Source of the DNA: Methylotenera sp.
GTDB lineage: Bacteria > Pseudomonadota > Gammaproteobacteria > Burkholderiales > Methylophilaceae
DNA: 34,240 nt
NCBI GenBank assembly: GCA_017880905.1
Contig: JADGRO010000043.1
Span: forward strand, 1 to 34,240
Direction: 5' to 3'
Below the pieces are notes generated by a model that made no database searches, was not told where the DNA came from, and saw nothing but the letters and a program-made list of their open reading frames with translations. Positions 23,893 to 31,703 of this stretch are shown piece by piece (within the stretch, counting starts at the first letter, position 1; the number at the start of each line of letters is the position of its first letter). Both the position numbers and the translations under genes were made by a program.

Positions 23893-25068
23893 ATGGCAGA
23901 AGACAGCGATTTAGAAAGAACAGAACAGGCCTCACCCAAACGCTTGGAAAAAGCGCGTGAAGAAGGCGATGTGCCCCGCTCGCGTGAGCTGGCGACTTGT
24001 TCTGTGCTATTTGCTACGGGCTTGAGTTTGCTCATGATGGGCAGCCATCTTAATCAAGCCTTAAAAACAACCATGGCTGCTGGCTTGCACTTTGACCGCA
24101 CGGTAGCTTTTGAGCCTATTTTGTTGCTAACAAAAATATCAGACATGATTTCTAGCTTACTCTTGGCATTTGCCCCGTTTGCACTGATATTGATAGCCGT
24201 GGCTATCGCATCTCCTGTCATTATTGGCGGCTGGGTATTTAGCGGCAAGGCATTTGTACCACAATTTGGCCGCCTTGACCCAATGCAAGGCCTTGGCAAT
24301 TTATTTTCCAAGAACTCTGTGGTTGAGCTGATTAAATCTATCGCAAAAACATTACTGGTGGCAGCAGTAGCCTATACAGTAATTTCACATGATATGGCGC
24401 CTATTCTCTCGCTCTCGCTGCTACCGCTAAAAACCAGCATCTCGCAAGTAAGCGATTTAATGCTGATGGGCTTCTTGTCTATTGTCAGCGCTTTGGTTTT
24501 TATCGCCGCCATTGATGTGCCCTACCAGCTTTATCAATACGCAAACAAGTTAAAAATGACCAAAGAGGAAGTGCGTCAAGAATCCAGAGAGTCTGAAGGT
24601 AATCCTGAGATTAAAGCCAGAATACGTCAACAACAACGCGAAATGGCGAAGCGCAGAATGATGTCAGAGATACCAAAAGCTGATGTAGTCATTACCAACC
24701 CTACCCACTACGCTGTTGCCATTAAATACCAAGATGAAGGTATGAGCGCGCCAATAGTGGTTGCTAAAGGTGCCGATATCGTCGCTTTAAAGATTCGCGA
24801 AATCGCAGCAGAGAATAATGTAGTTACGATGGAAGCGCCCAAGTTAGCCCGGGCCCTATTCGCACACAGCGAGTTAGGCAGTGAAATCCCAGAAGCACTC
24901 TATTCCGCAGTCGCCGAAGTATTGGCTTATGTATTCCAAATGCGTATTTTCAAAAAAGAAGGTGGCTTCCGTCCAGAAATACCTAAGGAATTACCAGTGC
25001 CAGAAACATTAGATCCACACAGCTTAATACCAGCACCTAGCATCGATGAAATGGAAGTATTTGTCTAA
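23893..25068 (+). CDS. flhB: Flagellar export gate protein FlhB
   Basis: Inner-membrane component of the flagellar type III export apparatus that controls the rod/hook-to-filament switch. The 391-residue protein has the typical start DLERTEQASPKRLEKAREEG, four membrane segments (about 30-215) and the cytoplasmic domain with the autocleavage motif NPTH (N269-P270-T271-H272 in VVITNPTHYAVAIKY). AGGT about eight bases before ATG is a weak ribosome site. The stop overlaps the flhA start (TAATG). It heads the flhB-flhA-flhF-flhG-fliA-motC-motD operon. Confidence 0.97.
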   Translation: MAEDSDLERTEQASPKRLEKAREEGDVPRSRELATCSVLFATGLSLLMMGSHLNQALKTTMAAGLHFDRTVAFEPILLLTKISDMISSLLLAFAPFALILIAVAIASPVIIGGWVFSGKAFVPQFGRLDPMQGLGNLFSKNSVVELIKSIAKTLLVAAVAYTVISHDMAPILSLSLLPLKTSISQVSDLMLMGFLSIVSALVFIAAIDVPYQLYQYANKLKMTKEEVRQESRESEGNPEIKARIRQQQREMAKRRMMSEIPKADVVITNPTHYAVAIKYQDEGMSAPIVVAKGADIVALKIREIAAENNVVTMEAPKLARALFAHSELGSEIPEALYSAVAEVLAYVFQMRIFKKEGGFRPEIPKELPVPETLDPHSLIPAPSIDEMEVFV

Positions 25069-27146
25069 TGAACTCATTTAATCTTTCAGCTTGGATAAAC
25101 AAAATTAATAGTAGCACTATTGCGGCACCACTGATTATCGTATTGCTATTGGCAATGATGATATTGCCATTGCCAGCGATTGTTTTAGATGTGTTGTTCA
25201 GTTTTAACATTGCGCTGGCAATCTTAGTGCTACTCATCGGTTTGCAAACTAAAAAAGCACTTGATTTTATTGCCTTTCCAACTGTATTACTGGTCACCAC
25301 CATATTACGGCTATCTCTCAATGTGGCCTCTACCCGTGTGGTATTAACTGAAGGTCATGCCGGACCAGATGCGGCAGGTAAAGTAATTGAAGCATTTGGA
25401 CACTTTTTAATCGGTGGTAATTACACAGTTGGTCTCGTGGTATTCATCATCTTAACCATCATCAATTTCACTGTCGTCACTAAAGGTGCTGGCCGTATCG
25501 CCGAAGTTGGCGCTCGCTTTACCTTAGATGCTATGCCTGGCAAACAAATGGCCATTGACGCTGATTTAAACGCAGGCTTGATTGGTGAAGATGAAGCTCG
25601 CCACCGCCGTAGCGACATTAGCCAAGAATCAGAATTCTATGGTGCCATGGATGGTGCCAGTAAATATGTGCGCGGCGATGCCGTTGCGGGCATCATGGTC
25701 ATTATTATCAATATTGTCGGTGGATTGGTCGTTGGCATGGTGCAACACGACATGGCATTTGCTGATGCCGTCAAAAACTATACTTTACTTGCCATTGGCG
25801 ATGGGCTCGTCGCACAAATTCCTTCTCTCATTATTTCAGTCGCCGCAGGTGTGGTGGTATCGCGCGTGGCTAACAATGAAGATATTGGCAGTCAACTGAT
25901 GACTCAACTGTTTTCCAATTCCAAAGTCATTTACATTACAGCCGGTATTATTGGCGGCATGGGCGCTATACCCGGCATGCCACATTTTGCATTTTTAATG
26001 CTAGCCAGCGTGCTTGCAGGGATAGCCTATATAGTAAATGAACAGAAAAAAATTGCCGAGGCGGAGTCTGTTGTTGAAGACAAGCCAGAAGTCAGCACAG
26101 AGATCGAAGAAGCCAGCTGGGATGATGTCACGCCTGTCGATATCGTCGGACTCGAAGTTGGATATCGCTTAATTCCCTTGGTAGACAAGGCGCAAGGCGG
26201 TGACTTGCTTAAACGCATAAAAGGTTTACGCAAAAAATTTGCACAAGAAGTTGGTTTCTTGGCGCCTACCGTTCACATTCGAGATAACTTAGAACTCAAA
26301 CCATCTAGCTATCGCATCATGCTCAAGGGCGTTGAGATTGCTAGCGGAGAGTCGCATTTTGGGCAATACCTTGCCATTGATCCCGGCATGGTTACCGGCA
26401 CCTTACCCGGCACTGCCACCTCAGACCCGGCATTTGGTCTGCCTGCTGTATGGATAGACGCAGGCATACGCGACGAAGCGCAAAGCATGGGCTTTACCGT
26501 TGTAGACGCTGGCACAGTCATTGCCACGCATCTAAACCATATCATTTCTTTGCACGCGGCTGAGTTATTAGGTCGCCAAGAAGTACAACAACTGCTCGAT
26601 CATATCAGCAAAGAATCGCCAAAGCTGATTGAAGACCTAGTACCCAAACTACTTTCACTATCCATTATTCATAAAGTTCTGCAAAACTTATTGGCTGAGG
26701 GCGTGCATATTCGCGATATGCGCAGTATTGTTGAAACATTGGCAGAACATGCTTCTCAAACACAAGACACTAATGAACTCACTGCGCTAGTGCGCGTGCA
26801 GCTCGGTCGCGCTATTGTGCAACAGTTATTTCCTACCGGCAATGAGGTTGCAGTCATGTCGTTAGACAACAACTTGGAACGCGTGCTTATGCAAGCCTTG
26901 CAAAATAACAACTCAACTGGAGCTGCGATAGAACCTAGCATTGCAGAAACACTATCGAGACAGACCGAAGTCGCTGCAAAGCAACAGGAACAACTGGGTA
27001 TGACGCCAGTATTGCTGGTTCCGTCTGCGTTAAGAGCAACGCTTTCTAAATTCCTGCGGCGTGCCATTCCACACTTGCGTGTGTTATCGCATGAAGAATT
27101 ACCGGATTCAAAAACCATACGTATCACTAATCTAATTGGAGGTTAA
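25068..27146 (+). CDS. flhA: Flagellar export gate protein FlhA
   Basis: Largest subunit of the export gate, which uses the proton motive force and docks export chaperones. At 692 residues it is full length. About eight membrane helices occupy residues 15-320, containing the FHIPEP-family signature RIAEVGARFTLDAMPGKQMA and AIDADLNAGLI. The cytoplasmic domain includes GYRLIPLVD, FLAPTVHIRDNLELKPSSY and a C-terminal SHEELP. It overlaps flhB by one base (TAATG), which implies coupled translation. Two bases separate it from flhF, whose GGAGG ribosome site lies within the end of flhA. Confidence 0.97.
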   Translation: MNSFNLSAWINKINSSTIAAPLIIVLLLAMMILPLPAIVLDVLFSFNIALAILVLLIGLQTKKALDFIAFPTVLLVTTILRLSLNVASTRVVLTEGHAGPDAAGKVIEAFGHFLIGGNYTVGLVVFIILTIINFTVVTKGAGRIAEVGARFTLDAMPGKQMAIDADLNAGLIGEDEARHRRSDISQESEFYGAMDGASKYVRGDAVAGIMVIIINIVGGLVVGMVQHDMAFADAVKNYTLLAIGDGLVAQIPSLIISVAAGVVVSRVANNEDIGSQLMTQLFSNSKVIYITAGIIGGMGAIPGMPHFAFLMLASVLAGIAYIVNEQKKIAEAESVVEDKPEVSTEIEEASWDDVTPVDIVGLEVGYRLIPLVDKAQGGDLLKRIKGLRKKFAQEVGFLAPTVHIRDNLELKPSSYRIMLKGVEIASGESHFGQYLAIDPGMVTGTLPGTATSDPAFGLPAVWIDAGIRDEAQSMGFTVVDAGTVIATHLNHIISLHAAELLGRQEVQQLLDHISKESPKLIEDLVPKLLSLSIIHKVLQNLLAEGVHIRDMRSIVETLAEHASQTQDTNELTALVRVQLGRAIVQQLFPTGNEVAVMSLDNNLERVLMQALQNNNSTGAAIEPSIAETLSRQTEVAAKQQEQLGMTPVLLVPSALRATLSKFLRRAIPHLRVLSHEELPDSKTIRITNLIGG

Positions 27147-27148
27147 TT

Positions 27149-28525
27149 ATGAATATTCAACGATTTTTCGGCAAAAACTCACGTGAAGCGCTTAGTGCGG
27201 TGCGAAGAGAACTTGGGGAAGATGCGGTCATTCTTTCCAATCGCGCGATGAATGGCGGCAATGAAATTATGGCCTTTAAAGAAGAAGATATGCACGCCAT
27301 GATCACCAACGAAGTTGATCAAAACTACGACAATAGTGAGCCAACAACATTGTTATCACACATTAACAAAAAAAGTCGAATCCAAAATTCTACTGCGCAG
27401 GTCAGCAAGGCTGCGACAGATGCTGCTGAAATTAACGAGCAGGTTAAAATTGGCAAGCAGGCGAAAACTTCTAAACAAGACCAAGTTAAGAGGAAACCGA
27501 CCCCCCTGCAATTGCCGACTATTAAAGACTCGAATCAACTTGCATCCGGCCAGCAAATGGCAGAAATGCTCAACGAGATGCGCGAAATGCGGCAAATCGT
27601 TGAATCTCAGCTCACAACGATTTCGTGGGGCAATATGCTGCAACGCAGCCCGATCAAATCTACTATTTTAAGTACGCTGCTAGCCACAGGACTTAGCGCC
27701 GCGCTATCCAGACAGTTAACTGAAAAGCTGCCTGCTGACTTGGATCACGAAAAGGCATTAACATGGATTAAAACCATACTTAGCAAAAATCTAAATACGG
27801 TGGAAAATGAAACTGAAGTTTTGGATGAAGGTGGCATATATGCCTTGATAGGTCCGACTGGTGTGGGCAAAACCACCACCATGGCCAAGATGGCAGCACG
27901 CTACGTGATGAAACACGGCACACAAGACTTAGGGCTGATTACAACTGATGCATATCGTGTCGGCGGTTATGAACAGCTTAGAATTTATGGCAAGATTCTT
28001 GGCGTAATGGTGCATGCAGTTAAGGACGAGGCTGATCTTAAAATAGCACTGGCTGAACTTAAAAACAAGCATACCATTTTGATAGACACAGTTGGCGTTA
28101 GTCAGCGCGACCAAATGGTGGCAGAACAAATTAGTATGCTTTCCAACACCGGCTCTCCTATAAAAAGACTGTTATGCCTGAATGCGACCAGTACCGGTGA
28201 AACACTTACCGATGTAATCAAGGCATACAAAGGTAAAGTATTGGATGGCTGTATCATCACCAAGCTGGATGAAGCAGCAACCATAGGCAGCGCCTTAGAT
28301 ATCATTATCAGAGAAAAACTCAAACTGTATTACACCACCAACGGCCAACGCGTTCCAGAAGATATGCACCTGGCCAATAAGCAACAGTTGATTGATCAGG
28401 TCTTAGAACTAAGCTCCGCGCGCAATTGGCCATTTCAATTTATGAATGAAGAATTACCTTTCGTGGTAGGCAACACGGTAAATTCAGCAAGTGCTTCACA
28501 ATATTCGGAGATGAGCTATGTTTGA
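27149..28525 (+). CDS. flhF: SRP-type GTPase FlhF (flagellar positioning)
   Basis: FlhF is an SRP-family GTPase that recruits early flagellar parts to the right cell site. The 458-residue protein has the N-terminal B domain (MNIQRFFGKNSREALSAVRR), a basic linker (about 90-135), an N domain and the G domain. Motifs are the P-loop IGPTGVGKTTTM (about 233-244), TTDAYRVGGYEQL (about 265), DTVG (about 313, a variant of DTAG) and TKLDEA (about 371). GGAGG upstream fixes the ATG at 27149. The stop overlaps the flhG start by 8 bp. All GTPase motifs seem intact, in contrast to the degenerate ATPase motif of its partner. Confidence 0.96.
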   Translation: MNIQRFFGKNSREALSAVRRELGEDAVILSNRAMNGGNEIMAFKEEDMHAMITNEVDQNYDNSEPTTLLSHINKKSRIQNSTAQVSKAATDAAEINEQVKIGKQAKTSKQDQVKRKPTPLQLPTIKDSNQLASGQQMAEMLNEMREMRQIVESQLTTISWGNMLQRSPIKSTILSTLLATGLSAALSRQLTEKLPADLDHEKALTWIKTILSKNLNTVENETEVLDEGGIYALIGPTGVGKTTTMAKMAARYVMKHGTQDLGLITTDAYRVGGYEQLRIYGKILGVMVHAVKDEADLKIALAELKNKHTILIDTVGVSQRDQMVAEQISMLSNTGSPIKRLLCLNATSTGETLTDVIKAYKGKVLDGCIITKLDEAATIGSALDIIIREKLKLYYTTNGQRVPEDMHLANKQQLIDQVLELSSARNWPFQFMNEELPFVVGNTVNSASASQYSEMSYV

Positions 28526-29357
28526 CTTTCAAAATAGACAAATCCAAAACGATCAAGCTGCAGGACTCAGGCGCATTATGACCGCACCCAAACCTAGGGT
28601 GGTGTCAATTCTCTCTGCTTTGTCAACACAAGATCAGGCACGTTTAATGACCAACCTTGCTGCTTCTATTGGTGTACAGGGCATTGAGGTGCTTATTGTG
28701 CATGCCTCTCATGATTCAAGTGAAACCAGCTATGAGATTAACAATCTACCTACTTTGCTGGATGTTAGCCAAGAAAAATCTATGTTGATAGACGTTATCA
28801 GAACTAGTAAACATGGATTTTCCGTTGCCAAACTGATGCCAAAAAATCAGACAGATAGCCCGTTGGATAGCAAAGTGAGTGGTCAGTTGAATACTATTTT
28901 TGACGAATTGGCGCTGCAATATGAAATTGTACTGGTGGATGCCACGCTAAATAAAAACGATGTACTGCCTTTAAAAACACTGAATGAAAGCGAAATTATC
29001 ATCAAACTCACACGTCAATCCGAATCAATTAAAGACGCTTATACGCTAATCAAACAAATCTGTAGCCAGCTTGGCAGGCGCTCATTTGGCATTATTGTTG
29101 ACAATGCCACTGATGCACAGGCACAGATTGTATTTCGCAACATTTCTCAGGTGGCACAGCGTTTTATGCAAATTGAGTTGGAGTTTTTTGGTGCGATTCC
29201 ATCTGATGACCATCTTGGCAGAGCCGCTAAACTTGGCCGCTCTATCATTGATGCATTTCCATTGGCAACCGCCTCTACCGCGTTCATACAGATTGCGCAA
29301 CGTTTTGATTACAAGCAGGATTATGTAGCCGAAACCAAGCTCGCATCCATTCTCTAA
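28518..29357 (+). CDS. flhG: FlhG-like (MinD family) protein with degenerate Walker A motif
   Basis: FlhG is a MinD-type ATPase that limits flagellar number and stimulates FlhF GTPase. This 279-residue protein lies in the flhG position and keeps the N-terminal FlhF-activating motif DQAAGLR (residues 12-18). Where the deviant Walker A (GKGGVGKT) should be, it reads SALSTQDQA (33-41); both the signature lysine (now L35) and the P-loop lysine (now Q40) are gone. The Walker B-like IVLVDAT keeps D141. The C-terminal part (LGAIPSDDHLGRAAKLGRSI-like) is FlhG-like. ATP binding and dimerisation are therefore doubtful. GGAG seven bases before ATG supports the start, which overlaps flhF by 8 bp. The reading frame is intact, so it is not a plain pseudogene. 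Confidence 0.85.
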   Translation: MFDFQNRQIQNDQAAGLRRIMTAPKPRVVSILSALSTQDQARLMTNLAASIGVQGIEVLIVHASHDSSETSYEINNLPTLLDVSQEKSMLIDVIRTSKHGFSVAKLMPKNQTDSPLDSKVSGQLNTIFDELALQYEIVLVDATLNKNDVLPLKTLNESEIIIKLTRQSESIKDAYTLIKQICSQLGRRSFGIIVDNATDAQAQIVFRNISQVAQRFMQIELEFFGAIPSDDHLGRAAKLGRSIIDAFPLATASTAFIQIAQRFDYKQDYVAETKLASIL

Positions 29358-29371
29358 GACAAAGGCTCGCT

Positions 29372-30109
29372 ATGTACACAGTTCATGGGAAAAAAGATCA
29401 AAAAGACGAAATGCTTAATCAGCATGCGATTTTAGTTAAAAGGCTTGCCTACCAACTCAAAGCAAAGCTACCGCCCAGTGTAGAGTTGGACGACTTAGTA
29501 CAAGCGGGCATGATGGGCTTGCTGGATGCGATTAATCGCTTTGAAGATACCCACGGTGCGCAGTTTGAGACTTATGCTGCGCAGAGAATTCGTGGCTCCA
29601 TGTTAGATGAATTGCGCAATACAGACTGGCTACCACGCAGCATGAGAAAGACCATGCGTGATTTGGAGACCGCTATTAGTCAGCTTGAGCAAGAGTTAGG
29701 AAGACCACCTATTGAAAAAGAGGTTGCCAATAAACTTAATCTCTCAATAGACGATTACTATGAGATGCTCGGTGATTGTAGCGGTCATCAATTAGTCTAC
29801 TACGAGGATTTCCATGAGTCTGACGGAGGAGGAGAGCATTTTCTTGATCGTTTTAAAGGCGACGACAGCAATGATCCACTCAAGGGGCTACTAGCTGGTG
29901 ATTTCCGTGATGCGCTAATTGAGGCTATCGACTCTCTACCAGAAAGAGAAAAGATACTGATGGGGCTTTATTACGAGCAGGAGCTCAACCTTAAAGAAAT
30001 AGGTGTGGTGATGAATGTATCCGAATCACGTGTTAGCCAACTACATAGCCAAGCTGTCGCTAGGCTACGTGCAAACCTAAAAGAGAAAGCATGGACTGGA
30101 GCAGTTTAA
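29372..30109 (+). CDS. fliA: Flagellar sigma factor FliA (sigma-28)
   Basis: Directs RNA polymerase to late flagellar and chemotaxis promoters. Region 2 contains LDDLVQAGMMGLLDAINRFE and YAAQRIRGSMLDELRNTDWLPR. Region 3 and region 4 follow (SLPEREKILMGLYYEQELNL, then the helix-turn-helix SESRVSQLHSQAVARLR). The 245-residue length is normal. The start lies 14 bp after flhG, and the end overlaps the motC start by 19 bp. Its target promoters can be seen in this window at 5702-5728 and 23603-23629. Confidence 0.97.
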   Translation: MYTVHGKKDQKDEMLNQHAILVKRLAYQLKAKLPPSVELDDLVQAGMMGLLDAINRFEDTHGAQFETYAAQRIRGSMLDELRNTDWLPRSMRKTMRDLETAISQLEQELGRPPIEKEVANKLNLSIDDYYEMLGDCSGHQLVYYEDFHESDGGGEHFLDRFKGDDSNDPLKGLLAGDFRDALIEAIDSLPEREKILMGLYYEQELNLKEIGVVMNVSESRVSQLHSQAVARLRANLKEKAWTGAV

Positions 30110-30831
30110 GCGGTATTGGCCTTGCTTTAATCGGCATATTATTCGGGCAAGCCATCGAAGGTGGGCATGTCGGCTCATTACTGCAGCCTGCAGCGTTCAT
30201 GATTGTATTATGCGGCACTTTTGGTGCCGTATTATTACAGACCAATGCTAAAAGTTTTATCCTAGGAATTCTAATGGTACGTCAGGTATTTGCAACACCT
30301 ATCGACGATAGACAAGCGCTCGCTAAACGCATTAATATATGGAGCATCCATTCCCGCAAAGAAGGTATATTTACTCTGGAATCTTACCTTAAAAATGAAA
30401 CTGATCCTTTCATCAAAAAGGGGCTGCTGCTCATGATAGACGGCACACCTCCTGACAAAATTCGGGAAATATGCTCTATAGATATGCATTTTTATGAGGT
30501 GCAGCAACGTAATGCCGCAAAAGTATGGAATGCTGCCGGCGGCTATGCACCAACCATAGGTATTTTGGGTGCCGTGCTTGGCCTGATTCATGTGATGGAA
30601 AATCTGTCGGACCCTGGCAGGTTGGGCGGCGGTATTGCAGTTGCTTTTGTGGCAACCATTTACGGTGTCGGTCTAGCAAATTTAATATTTTTGCCTATTT
30701 CAAATAAGCTAAAGGCGTTGATACAGCATGAAATGATGCGCCGCGAAATGTTGCTCAATGCATGGGTTTCTATCGCCAAAGGTGATCACCCAAGAATTGT
30801 GGAAGAGCGCCTGTTAGCCTACCTACGTTAA
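30091..30831 (+). CDS. motC: Second stator subunit MotC (MotA/PomA family)
   Basis: Inner-membrane stator subunit of 246 residues, with N-terminal helices (SGIGLALIGILFGQAIEGG), the charged cytoplasmic loop (SIHSRKEGIFTLESYLKNE) and the C-terminal pair including GGYAPTIGILGAVLGLIHVM. It is clearly diverged from the MotA at 20334-21197 and resembles the MotC of Pseudomonas, which is also encoded near fliA. The start overlaps the fliA end by 19 bp, with AGAGAAAG as ribosome site. motD follows after 37 bp. Confidence 0.93.
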   Translation: MDWSSLSGIGLALIGILFGQAIEGGHVGSLLQPAAFMIVLCGTFGAVLLQTNAKSFILGILMVRQVFATPIDDRQALAKRINIWSIHSRKEGIFTLESYLKNETDPFIKKGLLLMIDGTPPDKIREICSIDMHFYEVQQRNAAKVWNAAGGYAPTIGILGAVLGLIHVMENLSDPGRLGGGIAVAFVATIYGVGLANLIFLPISNKLKALIQHEMMRREMLLNAWVSIAKGDHPRIVEERLLAYLR

Positions 30832-30868
30832 GTGATTGTAGACTAAGTAAATTGCAATAAAACCAATT

Positions 30869-31684
30869 ATGATTAGAAGAAGGCCCATAGAAGATGATGA
30901 TGAGAGCCCAGACCGCTGGCTGGTTTCCTACGCCGATTTCATTACGCTTTTGTTTGCGTTTTTTGTAGTGATGTATGCCATTTCATCTGTCAACCAAACT
31001 AAATACAGTGACCTTAGCTCATCAATGGGCAGCGCATTTTCTGGTGTAAACCCATCTGATACCGAAGGCAACATTAAAAACCATTCAGGTACAAAAAATA
31101 AAATCAAAGGGCAGCAAAGCTCGCTCATCAAACCCTTACCACTATCGCACCTTTATAATGAAAAATTGCGCCGCGAGCGTGAATCTATGACTAACATGGG
31201 CGTGGATTTATCAAACACATTTGCGCCGCTCATTAGCGAGGGCAAGGTGCGTGTGTCGCAAAATAACCGTGGCATTCGTATCGATATCCATGACAGTCTG
31301 TTATTCAACCCAGGTTCAGCCGAGCTCGCTAGCGCGGCCTCGGACATTATGAATAAAATTGCCGCTGAGCTAAAGGATAATCAGCGTCTGATTCAGGTAG
31401 AAGGTCACACTGACAACACTGATATTCACAACGTTACATTTTTCTCAAACTGGGAACTTTCTGCCGTGCGTGCAAGTAGCGTGGTAAGAATGTTGAGCGC
31501 GGCGGGTATCGCAGATAGTCGCCTCAGCGCGGTGGGGTTTGGTTCAGCACAACCCATTAGTGAAAACGATTCCCCACTCGGGCGCGCTAGAAACCGTCGT
31601 GTATCCATTATGATCCTGTATGAATCGCAGAATCAGGAAGATTCTTCTTTAGAAATCACACCACAAAAAACTAACCAACCCTAG
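30869..31684 (+). CDS. motD: Second stator subunit MotD (MotB family, OmpA domain)
   Basis: Peptidoglycan-anchoring stator partner of MotC. The 271-residue protein has the channel aspartate D23 in WLVSYADFITLLFAFFVVMY, a linker of about 100 residues and a C-terminal OmpA-like domain (QVEGHTDNTDI, FFSNWELSAVRASSVV, GRARNRRVSIMI). The ribosome site is weak, suggesting coupling to motC, but an upstream stop in frame supports the ATG used. It ends the rightward operon and converges with the GGDEF-EAL gene 19 bp away; no clear terminator is seen between them. Confidence 0.94.
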   Translation: MIRRRPIEDDDESPDRWLVSYADFITLLFAFFVVMYAISSVNQTKYSDLSSSMGSAFSGVNPSDTEGNIKNHSGTKNKIKGQQSSLIKPLPLSHLYNEKLRRERESMTNMGVDLSNTFAPLISEGKVRVSQNNRGIRIDIHDSLLFNPGSAELASAASDIMNKIAAELKDNQRLIQVEGHTDNTDIHNVTFFSNWELSAVRASSVVRMLSAAGIADSRLSAVGFGSAQPISENDSPLGRARNRRVSIMILYESQNQEDSSLEITPQKTNQP

Positions 31685-31703
31685 CCTTATTCGGGTGCAC
31701 TAG

